From Laspinema olomoucense D3b (lineage in GTDB: Bacteria > Cyanobacteriota > Cyanobacteriia > Cyanobacteriales > Laspinemataceae): a stretch of 54,204 nucleotides of DNA. The stretch is taken from the NCBI RefSeq assembly GCF_025370785.1, contig NZ_JAMXFA010000028.1, positions 1-54,204 on the forward strand, given 5' to 3'. How positions within the stretch are numbered: position 1 is the first letter of the stretch; every line of letters begins with the position of its first letter. This document shows positions 35,011 to 44,224 of this stretch, one piece after another. The notes below the pieces were generated by a model. The model saw nothing but the letters and a program-made list of their open reading frames with translations. It was not told where the DNA came from and ran no database searches. The position numbers and the translations under genes were made by a program.

Positions 35011-35924
35011 AGTGCTGGTAAGCGTAGCTATGCCTACTTGCAATCGCCACCAAAACAAGACCCCTAAACTCCAGTCCCACCCAAATAAATCACCTACCAA
35101 TCCCTCCAGCTTCTCAGTGCCGGTAAGCATCAGCTATGCCTACTTGCAATCGCCACCAAAACGAGACCCCTCCAGTTTCAGCATGGGGCTAGGTGGGATT
35201 GAGTAGAATCGTTCCGGTGCTTTCTGGTGATCGGTCAGTCCGCCGAAAACCAGTCGCCTGAACAGGGGGATAACCTTGACGCCTGTTGCATCTAGATCGC
35301 CCGTTCCGCTCGTCCTGCTCTAGCAAAATCGCTCCTTACCAGACTGGATAAGACTTGGCCTGGGTGAACAGAAGTCCTATCAAATCTGGTTTTCCTATAA
35401 AAATAGCGACTTGTGTTCACCTTGAATAAGGGACAGACTAGCTGATTTTTCCTGGATGCGTTAGGCGATAAGCCCGGGGGGCATAGCTACGCTGTGCGGC
35501 ATCCCCCGTTGCTTCCCAACTTCATCCGCACCCATCCCCACAACCTGAAACCCATTGCACTTTCACGGCATCCGCACCAACTGGCCCCGACTCAAAACAG
35601 AACACCCCTATTTGCGAGTCCTTCTTTTGGGGCGATCGCAAGTAGGCATAGCTGCGCTTACCAGTCAATCCGTCGGTCAGGCAACCGACTCAATCACTGT
35701 TAGGAGCCTCGCCCCACTTGCAACACTGGCCTGAGAAACTGTAAACCATTTCACTTTGCCGCGATTAATCCAGAGGCGATTCTCCTCAAGCAGACACTTG
35801 GCGGTAAGCATCAGCTATCCCGTAGGGAATCGCAAAAAGCCTGACTCAACACTGGTATTGGAACCTGCAAGCCATTACAGTTTGGCTGGGTTCGTTCAGA
35901 GGCAGTTGCTTTGCTCCTACCGCC
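35011..35924. repeat. Non-coding region with dispersed GGTAAGC...GCTATGCC repeats
   Basis: About 900 bp with no supported gene. Four copies of a short element lie here: 35017-35033, 35122-35140, 35645-35662 (inverted) and 35803-35820, and a fifth at 41298-41315 (inverted). The core is GGTAAGCGTAGCTATGCC with variations, often followed by TACTTGCAATCGCC or a HIP1-like octamer. The first two copies lie in a longer direct repeat (about 45 bp each). Confidence 0.65.
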
Positions 35925-36380
35925 TCAGCGCTCCACCTGGTGGAACAACTCGCCCCGTTTCTCCCAGCGAATCAAAGCCGGGTCCCGACTACGACTCCAT
36001 TTCTTGAATTCCTCGACACCTTGCAGCACTGCCTCGTCAATTTCCTTGCGTGCCACCTTCAATCGTTCCGCCAGTTCCGCTGTGGTCAGAGCTTTCGGTT
36101 TGATGGGTTCTCTCATCACTGGCATGGAGTTGCGCCCCCTGCTGCCTCTGCCCCCGGAACTCAGGACAGCTTCCACCACCGCCACCCGTTGCTGTAACTG
36201 AGTCAGTTGCCCTCGCAGCGATTCTATCTCAGGATTCTGCTGTCTGCCATCAAAAAACTCGCGCAAGATTTGGACCAGGGCCGCGCTTTCGCCCAGGTTT
36301 TCTTCGTCCATGTACTGCCTAAGCCGGTTGTGGTATTCCACCGGCAAATAACCCACAATCCGTTTCGTTGACGCTGCCAT
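35925..36380 (-). CDS. Predicted DNA-binding protein with coiled coil
   Basis: A 151-aa protein. The N-terminus (KRIVGYLPVEYHNRLRQYMDEENLGESAALVQILREFF) has the strand-helix-helix look of a ribbon-helix-helix domain. A coiled coil (EIESLRGQLTQLQQRVAVVE) and a Gly/Arg-rich linker follow, then a helical C-terminus (TTAELAERLKVARKEIDEAV). Such proteins are seen on cyanobacterial mobile elements; a regulator or partition role is inferred. It is divergent from the tyrosine recombinase gene across a 330-bp region. Confidence 0.7.
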   Translation of the reverse strand: MAASTKRIVGYLPVEYHNRLRQYMDEENLGESAALVQILREFFDGRQQNPEIESLRGQLTQLQQRVAVVEAVLSSGGRGSRGRNSMPVMREPIKPKALTTAELAERLKVARKEIDEAVLQGVEEFKKWSRSRDPALIRWEKRGELFHQVER

Positions 36381-36710
36381 GCTTCGAGTGTGCTGTAAAA
36401 GTGCCGTAGTCTCCCATCATACCGCTCGTCCGGGGCATTCAGTCAGTGTTGTCTCAGTGCTACTGACAGCACAACCCCTCTGAGGGGCCTCTCTGGAGTT
36501 AGCGCTCAGGTTTCCGGGAAGACCGGACCCGTTGAAGAGTCTTTCGCCCCCAGCAGGCAAGGGATTGAGTTTAAACTTCCTCAAAACGATATGGTTAGCC
36601 AATGATAATTGAGAATGCCAGTTCCACAGAGTCTTGTTAAGTTTTATCCGCCACTTCACTCCTGACGTTCCCCCGTTGCTTACAATTTAGGAATCAGTTG
36701 GCGGTGAGTC
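36381..36710. other. Divergent intergenic region
   Basis: No gene supported. It must hold the promoters of the ribbon-helix-helix-like gene (minus) and the recombinase gene (plus). A short GC hairpin (CCCCTCTGAGGGG) is near 36473-36485. No attachment site could be identified. Confidence 0.5.
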
Positions 36711-37667
36711 ATGGACGACCTGCAACAGTTTATTGAAGAGGGAGAGCCGTTGCGGTTGCTTGAGCCAGTCCCCCTCACGCAACAACCGGCGGCGGTTTAT
36801 TTAGCCAGTCTGGGCAAAACTTCCCAAGTCACCATGCGGCAAGCACTTGACCATATTGCCGCACTGCTCACCAATGGCTCATGCGATGCCTTGACCCTAG
36901 ACTGGTCCAAGTTGCGCTACCACCACACCGCTGCGGTTCGTTCGGCTTTGTTGGCTCGGTTGGCTCCCGCTACTGTCGCCAAGATGCTCTGTGCTCTGCG
37001 GCGAACTCTCCAAGAAGCGTGGCGGCTGGGGTTAATGTCCCATGAAGACTATGCCCGTGCTGCGGATTTGCCGCGCATTGATGTTCCTAAAAAAAACCTC
37101 AAAGGGCGGGCGATCGCCTCGGATGAACTCGCCGCGATGCTGCATGAGTGCCAAAAGTCTGACACCCCGCTGAATCTGCGCGATGCCGCCTTGATTGTTA
37201 TCCTGCGCGGTACGGGCATTAGGCGGGAGGAGTTGGTTAATCTGCAATTGAAAGATTACCATCCTGATACGGGGATTATCGAAGTGATTGCGGGGAAGCG
37301 GGACAAGGATAGGATAGTTTACTTGGCGGGTAAGTTGGTCCCGGTTGTGGAGAGTTGGCTCCAAGTTAGAGGGCGCGAACCCGGGCCGTTGCTTTGTCCG
37401 GTCAACCGATTCGGGCGAGTCCAACTCAAGGCGCTGACTCCAGATACGGTGTACAAAGTCGTGCGGAAGTTGGCGGCCAACGCTCAAATTGAGCGCTGTT
37501 CCCCCCATGATTTTAGGCGCACGTTCTGCACCGACCTCCTCGCTGCCAATGTCGATCCCTTCACGGTGCAGCAACTCGCGGGACATTCCTCGCCTTCGAC
37601 GACTACTCGGTATGACCGACGGGGGGAAGAGACCAAGCGGGCGGCGGTGCAGAAGTTGGAGTTTTGA
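36711..37667 (+). CDS. Tyrosine recombinase/integrase (XerC/D-like)
   Basis: A 318-aa tyrosine recombinase. The C-terminal catalytic domain shows all expected residues: Arg in RGTGIRREEL, Lys in AGKRDKDR, HxxR in SPHDFRRTF, His in QLAGHSSPST and the nucleophile Tyr in TTRYDRRGEE. The N-terminal part is the SAM-like core-binding domain. The length is typical. It could integrate or resolve a plasmid or island; no matching attachment core was found. The start has GGTGAG just upstream. The surrounding genes are of plasmid type. Confidence 0.95.
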   Translation: MDDLQQFIEEGEPLRLLEPVPLTQQPAAVYLASLGKTSQVTMRQALDHIAALLTNGSCDALTLDWSKLRYHHTAAVRSALLARLAPATVAKMLCALRRTLQEAWRLGLMSHEDYARAADLPRIDVPKKNLKGRAIASDELAAMLHECQKSDTPLNLRDAALIVILRGTGIRREELVNLQLKDYHPDTGIIEVIAGKRDKDRIVYLAGKLVPVVESWLQVRGREPGPLLCPVNRFGRVQLKALTPDTVYKVVRKLAANAQIERCSPHDFRRTFCTDLLAANVDPFTVQQLAGHSSPSTTTRYDRRGEETKRAAVQKLEF

Positions 37668-37804
37668 AAGCTCGTTGCGGTGAAGTAGCCGTTGAGTTTT
37701 TTTGGTTGCTTTGCCCAGACATTCAACCCGAAAAACTTCGGTGATTCTGAAATAAATCTGGCAATTTTCGTTATCATACTAGCAAAGAAAAACCCGCCTA
37801 AACA

Positions 37805-38770
37805 ATGAGCGCTAAACGTAAACTCAAACCCACTCCACCCAATTTAGAAGAGGCTGAAACAACTGAAGCGCCAGCCGATTTAGAAGAGGCCGAAACAACT
37901 GAAGCGTCAAGCGAATTAGAAACGGCTGAAACAACTGAACAGGAACCCGAACATAAGGGCGCATTTTTTCAAGCCGTCGGCATCCTCCCCGGTGAAGTTA
38001 GCTTTGAGGAGGGGAGTATTATGGCAAAAGTTACGGTGGGCGGTAAGGAATATCGACTCTTGTTCAAGCCCAGGTTGATGTCGGCGATGGTTGCCTTAAA
38101 ACTAGAGATAAAACAGTCGGGAAGTACCACGCAACGGCTCATTGTTTATCCGAAGGTGATGCACTTCCCGAAGCAGGACCAACCCCATCAGCTTGCTTTT
38201 CAGTTGGTTGGTTTTGAGAAAGACCCGGCATCCTCCGCCATCTCCACGGAGCTAGAAGATTTTGAGTTTAAGCTGTCTGGGTTGTGGCAGTTCATCCCAG
38301 TTTGTCGGGTTCCGGTCATCTCGGTATTCCGCAATTTTGACGAAGCCATCCACCAGAATTTGAAAAAATTAGATGAAGCAGTTGCGGCTAAGAAAAAGGT
38401 CAATTTCATGAAAGCGACCCATGTGCCGTTGATATGGAAAGACGCGCCCTTTAAGCCATTCCGGTTTAACCCTAAACTCGAAAAAGAGGAGCAAGGTCGT
38501 CCACTGTTTCTGCAACTCAAAGCGAAGTTTATCCCGGCGAAAGACGGGTTTGAGTTTGTGGCCTTACTCGCGCCACCCCTAGAGAAAGCACCTAAGTTTT
38601 TTAAGGCATCTAACGACGATAAAGCCACCGTCCAAAAGGAGAAAAGAAAGAACGCCACCCCCTCTAAGTCAAAGGCCACCCCCTCTAAAACTAAGTCCAA
38701 GCAGGCAAAACCTCCCCAACCGAAGCCAAAACCACGCCCAGTTAAAGCAGAACAAGAATCGGAGGAGTAA
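37805..38770 (+). CDS. Hypothetical protein with N-terminal LEEAETTE repeats and a basic tail
   Basis: A 321-aa protein. Residues 14-48 contain three near-identical acidic repeats (LEEAETTEAPAD, LEEAETTEASSE, LETAETTEQEPE). The central 200 residues form a mixed alpha/beta region (GKEYRLLFKPRL, QRLIVYPKVMHFPKQ, LSGLWQFIPVCRVPVISVF). The last 50 are Lys/Pro/Ser-rich (KSKATPSKTKSKQAKPPQPK), suitable for nucleic acid contact. No family is recognised. It lies between the recombinase and a convergent plasmid-type gene, so a role in element maintenance is plausible but unproven. Confidence 0.75.
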   Translation: MSAKRKLKPTPPNLEEAETTEAPADLEEAETTEASSELETAETTEQEPEHKGAFFQAVGILPGEVSFEEGSIMAKVTVGGKEYRLLFKPRLMSAMVALKLEIKQSGSTTQRLIVYPKVMHFPKQDQPHQLAFQLVGFEKDPASSAISTELEDFEFKLSGLWQFIPVCRVPVISVFRNFDEAIHQNLKKLDEAVAAKKKVNFMKATHVPLIWKDAPFKPFRFNPKLEKEEQGRPLFLQLKAKFIPAKDGFEFVALLAPPLEKAPKFFKASNDDKATVQKEKRKNATPSKSKATPSKTKSKQAKPPQPKPKPRPVKAEQESEE

Positions 38771-38836
38771 CGTGATGCAAGGAGTGGAAGCCGCCAACGG
38801 TTGGACCGCTACAGGTTCGAGGCGAGGGCATCCGAT

Positions 38837-39961
38837 TCACTCGGGTTCTGGTGCTTCCACCTCGGGATAAAGTTCGCGATATTTCTGCCGGTTTTCCCGG
38901 TAGAATTTGCGTCCTTCTTCGGTGATTCCCAGATACACTTTCAAGTCTTTGTGGAACTCCCGAACTAGCCCATTCCTGCCGTAACGCATCTTGTCATCCC
39001 AAGCCCGCAGCCGCAGCCAACAATGTTGCCAACTGTGGCCGCCATAATCTCCCGAGCGTTCCCCGTCTGGCCTCAATCCTTCATCACCAGCTTGCCACGC
39101 TGCTACGAGCGCCTTCCACTGATAATCACGGAGTGTCCGAGGTGGCAGTTTTTTTGCCGACTGGATACCCAATCCAGCCCGCACGACAGCCCGTCCCAGG
39201 CGAGTCAGTTTGCACTTGAACCAGTCTTTCACTGGATAGCAGTAGTCAATTTCAATCAGATTGCGGGTGGCGAGTGCCTTGAACGTGCTGCCAGTCCCCG
39301 GGTCAACGACTCCCGCTGTTTTGAGTTTCTGCCTGAGTTGGGATGAGTTTCCGAATAGCTCCAGATACTCAATCCAGCGCCACTCATCAGCAGGACGAGG
39401 CCGATCTCCACGATTCCAAGCACCACGCTCGGACTCCTCCCGGTCCTGGTCAATCTCGAAAATCTGCTTGAGATAAGTCTGCTGTCGTTCGTTCAACTCG
39501 TCCCAGATTTGCTCATGTTTGGAGCGCGGTTTGGTTGGCTCGGGTTCGGGGACTGGCTCGGGTTGCGGTTCTGGTTGCGGCGCTGGCTCGGGGACTGGCT
39601 CGGGTTTGGGTTCGGTCTGCTGCTTGATGGTGGCGATCGCAATAGCTAATTCCTCCAGGAACTCGTTCAACTTAGCGGCCCAATCTTCCCCAGTCGTGCC
39701 AATCACCTCGAACGCCAGGGGTGCGACTTCCTCAATCAGTTGCGGTAAGCGCAGCGATACCCGCAGGTCTTTTCGCCCAGTTTTACCCGAGAGCAAACGA
39801 GACTCCAGCATCGGTGGCGGTTCTTGGGGATTCCCCCCACCTTCGATAAACTCACGGTAGCGATCGCACAGTTGCATCACCTGCAACTCCACCGGCACCG
39901 GCACCCTCATCAACTTGGTTTGGTAGGGCGCTATCTTGCCCCGCCCTCCTTTCGGTTTCAT
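38837..39961 (-). CDS. Hypothetical plasmid-type protein with Pro-Glu linker
   Basis: A 374-aa protein. The N-terminus (MRVPVPVELQVMQLCDRYRE) looks like a ribbon-helix-helix segment, followed by a helical part and a Pro/Glu/Gln linker (about 118-145) built of repeated EPxPEP units. The C-terminal 220 residues are helical with winged-helix-like stretches (LKTAGVVDPGTGSTFKALAT, CKLTRLGRAVVRAGLGI). DNA binding at both ends is inferred. It converges on the previous gene with a 66-bp gap. Confidence 0.7.
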   Translation of the reverse strand: MKPKGGRGKIAPYQTKLMRVPVPVELQVMQLCDRYREFIEGGGNPQEPPPMLESRLLSGKTGRKDLRVSLRLPQLIEEVAPLAFEVIGTTGEDWAAKLNEFLEELAIAIATIKQQTEPKPEPVPEPAPQPEPQPEPVPEPEPTKPRSKHEQIWDELNERQQTYLKQIFEIDQDREESERGAWNRGDRPRPADEWRWIEYLELFGNSSQLRQKLKTAGVVDPGTGSTFKALATRNLIEIDYCYPVKDWFKCKLTRLGRAVVRAGLGIQSAKKLPPRTLRDYQWKALVAAWQAGDEGLRPDGERSGDYGGHSWQHCWLRLRAWDDKMRYGRNGLVREFHKDLKVYLGITEEGRKFYRENRQKYRELYPEVEAPEPE

Positions 39962-40188
39962 CGCTCAACTCAGTAACTCTGGCTCTATTCTAAAACTTGT
40001 TAACAGGTTTTATTACCCAGAAAACTCTCACGTTTTTTTTACCCGGGGTAGAGGTCGTTGCACCCCCATAGATTGCTTTTATATGGGGTCTAAAAATCTA
40101 TTCAACAGTGCCGCTCAAAATTAAGGAGTTGTTTAGAATGAAATCCCCGGGGTTAAAACGGTCGCAAAAACCCGGTTTCTTGATGGCA

Positions 40189-40578
40189 TCACTTATCGAA
40201 GGGATTCCATAGACTTAACCCATCAACGCGCTTAAAATCATCAACATTGCGAGTTACTAAAATACATCCGGTAACTAAAGCACAAGCGGCAATGATACCA
40301 TCAGCCAGTTTTAAGCGATAAGTTCGTCTAATTATCGCCGCATTATCTAAAATAGATTCGGTCAATGATACGCAGTTAATTAGCCTTAAAAATACTCGCA
40401 TTTCATTGGCTTGTTCTTCGGTTAGTCCAGGGTAACAAAGCAACTCGACCCAAGTAATTGGACAGTAATATCCCTCTGCTTTTCGGGTGTCAATTGCCTC
40501 AAATACATCCTGAACTTCGGGCTGATTATTAAAATAATAAATCAGGATATTAGTATCGAGAAGGTATTTAGTCGGCAT
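40189..40578 (-). CDS. vapC: VapC-type PIN-domain toxin
   Basis: A 129-aa PIN-domain ribonuclease. The metal-binding acidic residues are visible in LLDTNILIYYF (first Asp), TWVELLCY (Glu), KLADGIIAACAL (Asp) and VTRNVDDF (last Asp). The length is standard. The start overlaps the upstream antitoxin gene by 11 nt. VapC toxins cut specific RNAs, usually tRNA or rRNA, when released from the antitoxin. The target is unknown. Confidence 0.9.
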   Translation of the reverse strand: MPTKYLLDTNILIYYFNNQPEVQDVFEAIDTRKAEGYYCPITWVELLCYPGLTEEQANEMRVFLRLINCVSLTESILDNAAIIRRTYRLKLADGIIAACALVTGCILVTRNVDDFKRVDGLSLWNPFDK

Positions 40579-40801
40579 CCCATTCTTGTCGAAGTTTTAA
40601 TTGAAATTTCAGAGCATCGACGCGCTGGGGTAGAAAACCCCGCCATCGGTTTAAGTTGAGTCGCGGTGATTCGGTAGTGTTCTGGACCTCTTCAGAAGGT
40701 TCACCCTGAGAAACTAGGGTGGCTAGGTCTTTTAATAGAAGTTTTTGCTCATCTGAGGTTAGAGTTTGAGCTTGATGCAGAATTTCTTGGTAATTAGACA
40801 T
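40568..40801 (-). CDS. Antitoxin partner of the VapC toxin
   Basis: A 77-aa protein directly upstream of, and overlapping, the PIN-domain gene. The N-terminal half is helical (YQEILHQAQTLTSDEQKLLL), followed by an acidic linker and a C-terminal segment (LNRWRGFLPQRVDALKFQLK) that may clamp the toxin. No classic AbrB or ribbon-helix-helix motif is evident; the assignment rests on position, size and overlap. Confidence 0.75.
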   Translation of the reverse strand: MSNYQEILHQAQTLTSDEQKLLLKDLATLVSQGEPSEEVQNTTESPRLNLNRWRGFLPQRVDALKFQLKLRQEWDAD

Positions 40802-41513
40802 CGGTTTCTGATTCAGCTTTCAGGTGATGTTTTGATTATACTCGCCCCCAGCTCAACTGGATTTATTCGCTAGAACGTGGGGACTCAGAAACCGGGTTTC
40901 TTGGCGGATCAAATCTCCTCTCCCCCGGTTTCAATCGCTGATATCAGGTTAGGTTGATTGGGGGGAAAGCTTTCAACGGCGCTTCTAGGGGTTCGTCGGT
41001 GAGAAAGACGATCGCTATTACCCCGGTCAGTTTTTTGCAAAACGGTGATAAGTGCTCGGGTGGGTTTCGTAGGGGTGGAAAATGTTTCGCCAGTCATAAA
41101 GAATGGCCCTTTTGTTCGGGGCGAGCGGTCACTCAGCAGCAACTGAGCGGAAAAAATCGCCCCTTCGTTCCGGGATTAAGTCAGCCAATACCAAACCGAG
41201 ATCCTGACAGAATCTCCCAGATAACTGGCCCCTAACTCAAAACTGAGTAGCCCTATTTTCCCCAAAAATGGCCCCTATCGTTGAGGCGATTGCCTGCGGC
41301 ATAGCTGCGCTTACCGGTTTCGTAGTTGAGCGATCGCCGGCTCAAGAGAACCAACCTTGCTGCGATGGCATCATCTGGGCATGGACTCAGGACTCAGGCC
41401 CAGGAAAAGGAATGAACCCCTGAAATCGTTAATAGGCAAGACTTTTTGGGGCTGGAACGGACTGGGATAATTAACCAATCTCACACTCTAGCTGCCGGAG
41501 TAAGGATCCAATT
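40802..41513. other. Intergenic region of about 700 bp
   Basis: Contains the AGAAACCGGGTTTCTT-type palindrome near 40886 and the inverted dispersed repeat at 41298-41315. Open frames here have repeat-like composition and no good start; I see no convincing gene. Confidence 0.5.
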
Positions 41514-41867
41514 TCATAAGGTGAGCAATTCGCCTGCCATTTTGCCGCCCTCCGTATTTTTCCATCGGTAGGCGATCGCCACCAGCAACTGGGGAATTTC
41601 TTCCTCAGATATTCCCTCAATGACTTGCTTTACTCCCAGGGAGCCTAAAGACTCTCCGGCAACTAACGAGCAAAAATAACTACGAGACCCCGGTGCAATC
41701 TGCTGCATTGCCAGCAGAAGGTTGTCAAGCATTTCATCGGTGACCCCTTTTTTCCCATGTCTAAACTGGGAAACCATGCTCTGACTGACATCAGCGGCTT
41801 CAGCTAAAGCGCGACCACTAATGCGGTAGCGCTTCAGAGTTTCATTAAAGGCTTCATGAATAAACAT
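41514..41867 (-). CDS. XRE-family helix-turn-helix regulator
   Basis: A 117-aa protein with an N-terminal XRE/Cro helix-turn-helix: ISGRALAEAADVSQSMVSQF then RHGKKGVTDEMLDNLL. The C-terminal half (LVAGESLGSLGVKQVIEGIS) probably mediates dimerisation. It is divergent from the ParB-domain gene, and a 16-bp palindrome lies 29 bp before its start codon, which suggests autoregulation and control of the divergent gene. It is a likely repressor of the plasmid-type module. Confidence 0.85.
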   Translation of the reverse strand: MFIHEAFNETLKRYRISGRALAEAADVSQSMVSQFRHGKKGVTDEMLDNLLLAMQQIAPGSRSYFCSLVAGESLGSLGVKQVIEGISEEEIPQLLVAIAYRWKNTEGGKMAGELLTL

Positions 41868-41893
41868 TAAGATTTGTGTATTTAATTCACTAG

Positions 41894-41923
41894 GGGTAAA
41901 TATGTATTTACTATGGGTAAATA
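41894..41923. promoter_or_regulatory. Operator-like palindrome and direct repeats between the XRE and ParB-like genes
   Basis: GTAAATATGTATTTAC (41896-41911) has 7-bp perfect arms, and GGGTAAATA is repeated at 41894-41902 and 41915-41923. A related TATTTACATACATAAATG lies just before the ParB-like start (42103-42119). This fits repressor sites serving both promoters. Confidence 0.6.
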
Positions 41924-42116
41924 ACCAGAGGAGTCTGGTGATTGTTTAATTTAGATAACCGGCTGAAAGTAGCAGACGGTTTTAGTTCGGGGTGGGGTTG
42001 GTCTTGTTTAACTTTAGCAAACGTGAACAAATCCTGGGAAGCACCGAATAGCTTAGTTTTCTTCTAACCCGTTTTTAGTAATCATCGTTTGAGTACAAGG
42101 GTATTTACATACATAA

Positions 42117-43310
42117 ATGTACATCCATGAGAATGACCAAAACAAGCCCCAGCATTCCATCACTAGGGCCAAGGAAGCACTGGGAACGAACTTGCAGGTA
42201 ACGAGAGCTCGGGTGTCCCCAGGAGATAGCCTTACTCTATCTACCTCTTTGATAGAAGGGCAGACTTCGCCGCCGATTATTCTAGATCCTGAATTGGCTA
42301 TTTTAATTCCACCCCTATCAGTGCAGGAGTTGGAGGGGTTGCAGAGGAGTTTGCGTACAGAGGGTTGTAGGGATCCTCTGGTGGTGTGGAAGGAACACTT
42401 TATTCTAGTTGATGGATACCAGCGATATGCGATTTGTTCTTCATACCAGATCCTCTATCGAGTGGTTGAGCTTCCTTTTGGCGATCGCTCTGAAGTCAAA
42501 GCCTGGATCATTGCCAACCAGCTATCGAAACGGAACCTTACCCCAGAGGCAGTCAGCTACCTGCGAGGGACCTGGTATGAACTCAATAAGCGCTCTCATG
42601 GGGGCGCTCGTTTTTCAAGTGCTCATTTTGAGCACTTGAAAACCTCGGAGGAGTTGGCCAAACGATTCAAAACGTCCTCGGCAACGATTCGTCGGGATGC
42701 TCAGTTTGCTTCTTCAGTGGACGCGATCGCCCAGGCGGCAGGCGATTCTGCCCGGACCGCCATCTTGACGCGAACCAAAAGGCTCTCAAAAAAAGAGGTC
42801 ATCTCCCTGGCTCATACGGCTCAAAGAAATCCCCAAGCCGTGCGAGATTTTTTCAAGTCTGGTCAGCCGGAACAAAATTTGTCTCCTTTCTGTGTTAAAC
42901 CAGCTTTACATATACAGCTTAAGTCGGGGGGGTTGGTGGAAGTTTCTGCTCCTGAAGATGATAAAATTGATGGACGCACAGGTAGAGTTCATAAAGTGAG
43001 TGAAAAAACAGCAGAAGTTTGGCTGCGAGATATTCAGACAATGACTATGCAACTTCATACATTTAAGCATTCATCTTTAATTTCTATTCCAACTGATGAG
43101 CGCCCTGCGTTAGTGGAAATTAACGCTCGCATTAACCGCTTGTATGATTTAGCTGAACTAGACCCATTTGAACGGGAAATCTTGAATCTGCTAGAACGCC
43201 AAGTCTCTTACACTCCAACTGAACTCGAATATTTGAAATTGATTGAACAAAAATATAGCGACTCTTGCAAAAAGACCTCGTTCCATCGTTCTGAGCATGA
43301 ACTAGACTGA
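42117..43310 (+). CDS. ParB N-terminal-domain protein
   Basis: A 397-aa protein. A ParB/sulfiredoxin-like domain covers about 60-140: LIPPLSVQELEGLQRSL, DPLVVWKEHFILVDGYQRYA and AWIIANQLSKRNLTPE, the last two being typical of ParB box regions. A helix-turn-helix follows (TSEELAKRFKTSSATIRRDA). The C-terminal part (about 255-397) contains a small beta-rich segment (LHIQLKSGGLVEVSAP) and a helical tail. No ParA ATPase gene is next to it, so it may be a stand-alone regulator or a partition protein acting with a distant ParA. It is divergent from the XRE gene and probably repressed by it. Confidence 0.85.
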   Translation: MYIHENDQNKPQHSITRAKEALGTNLQVTRARVSPGDSLTLSTSLIEGQTSPPIILDPELAILIPPLSVQELEGLQRSLRTEGCRDPLVVWKEHFILVDGYQRYAICSSYQILYRVVELPFGDRSEVKAWIIANQLSKRNLTPEAVSYLRGTWYELNKRSHGGARFSSAHFEHLKTSEELAKRFKTSSATIRRDAQFASSVDAIAQAAGDSARTAILTRTKRLSKKEVISLAHTAQRNPQAVRDFFKSGQPEQNLSPFCVKPALHIQLKSGGLVEVSAPEDDKIDGRTGRVHKVSEKTAEVWLRDIQTMTMQLHTFKHSSLISIPTDERPALVEINARINRLYDLAELDPFEREILNLLERQVSYTPTELEYLKLIEQKYSDSCKKTSFHRSEHELD

Positions 43311-43596
43311 GGCAACTAACTCAACAAAATCGGTGAAATTATTACGTGACCTCATATCCTACACCCGGGACGATTAGTGAGTCAAATTTCGAGGCGATCG
43401 CATTCCCGGAGCGGTGAGCGCTTCGGGATCATCCCGCTTTTGTAAATTATCCAATAGGTGATATAATATTACACATTTTCAACCGAAGTGCCTTCCCAAA
43501 AACTGCTATGGAATCAACTACTAATTTTTTCTGTAATTTAAGCGGTATTGAGCAAAAAACACGTACAATAGAGAAAATTGTTCTGCACCCCTGCGC
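43311..43596. other. Intergenic region before a transposase relic
   Basis: No gene supported. It includes a HIP1-like octamer region and AT-rich sequence ending at the relic start codon. Confidence 0.4.
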
Positions 43597-43713
43597 ATGA
43601 ATCCTGAAGATAGCGAACGTTTAAAAGCCTGGTTTGATGAAATCGCCAAAATTTTATACAAAAACAGCCTCCCGGAGTCTTTAGAAAACTTAGAGAACAA
43701 TGAATTATTATAG
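43597..43713 (+). pseudogene. N-terminal fragment of a cyanobacterial transposase-like protein
   Basis: A 38-codon frame reading MNPEDSERLKAWFDEIAKIL then YKNSLPESLENLE, then a stop. The opening (MNPED...LKA...EIAEILY) is one I associate with ISKra4-type transposase N-termini in cyanobacteria. The rest of the gene is absent, so this is a relic. The family name is from memory and uncertain. Confidence 0.5.
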
Positions 43714-43834
43714 AGTCTAAGAAATTTTGTAGAAAATATTAGAGAATTACCCTAATTTTAGATATTTTGATAACCGAGCTTTATTACAGCTAGGCCAAAT
43801 TTTCGCCTCCTATAAGTAAGGCGAATTGTAAAAC

Positions 43835-43990
43835 CTAAAGGGTAACAGTATCATACTTTTCCCCTTTTACAAAATCGGGATGCTCCCGTTTTAATCGCTC
43901 CCATCGATTTTCACGTCGATTTATTTGAGAACATTCTTGGTGGCAGATGGAATAGAAGAGTCCTTTGGCTCGATTCTTTCTAAGCTTGGT
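43835..43990 (-). pseudogene. Possible C-terminal coding fragment
   Basis: On the minus strand, the last about 50 codons of a longer open frame read KNRAKGLFYSICHQECSQIN, then RRENRWERLKREHPDF and end GEKYDTVTL. These are charged and protein-like, while the upstream part of the same frame is low-complexity. It may be the remnant of a decayed gene. Not identified. Confidence 0.25.
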
Positions 43991-44224
43991 TGCCTGCACA
44001 GCATGAGGGAGGGGGTTTGCACGGGATAATCGGAGCGGTGAAAGCGCGTTCCAGGCAAGTGAGAGCGAAGTGGAGGGTGGAAAATGCGAGAGGAGCGAAG
44101 TTGGCGGATTGAAGTGGTAGGAGTCAGCAGGGGAAGATACGGCGTGTGCGGAGGGGTAGAAGAGGCGGTGAAGCCGCTGCAAGTCAGGTGGCACAAGGGT
44201 TTTTTCAATGGAAAGTGGGTTCAT

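Noticed and set aside
35494-36201. Several plus-strand frames of 60-95 codons around the dispersed repeats
   Set aside because: They consist of repeat sequence or the complement of the minus-strand DNA-binding gene, and share no plausible start.
38200-38700. Minus-strand 166-codon frame in the recombinase-adjacent gene
   Set aside because: Phe/Leu-rich complement of Lys-rich codons in the plus-strand gene.
38771-38836. GGTTCGAGG near 38817 as a possible tRNA T-arm
   Set aside because: No acceptor, D or anticodon stems could be drawn around it, and the gap between the two convergent genes is only 66 bp.
40909-41142. Minus-strand 77-codon frame between the toxin-antitoxin pair and the XRE gene
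   Set aside because: Low-complexity Thr/Pro/Arg composition and no ribosome-binding site; insufficient support.
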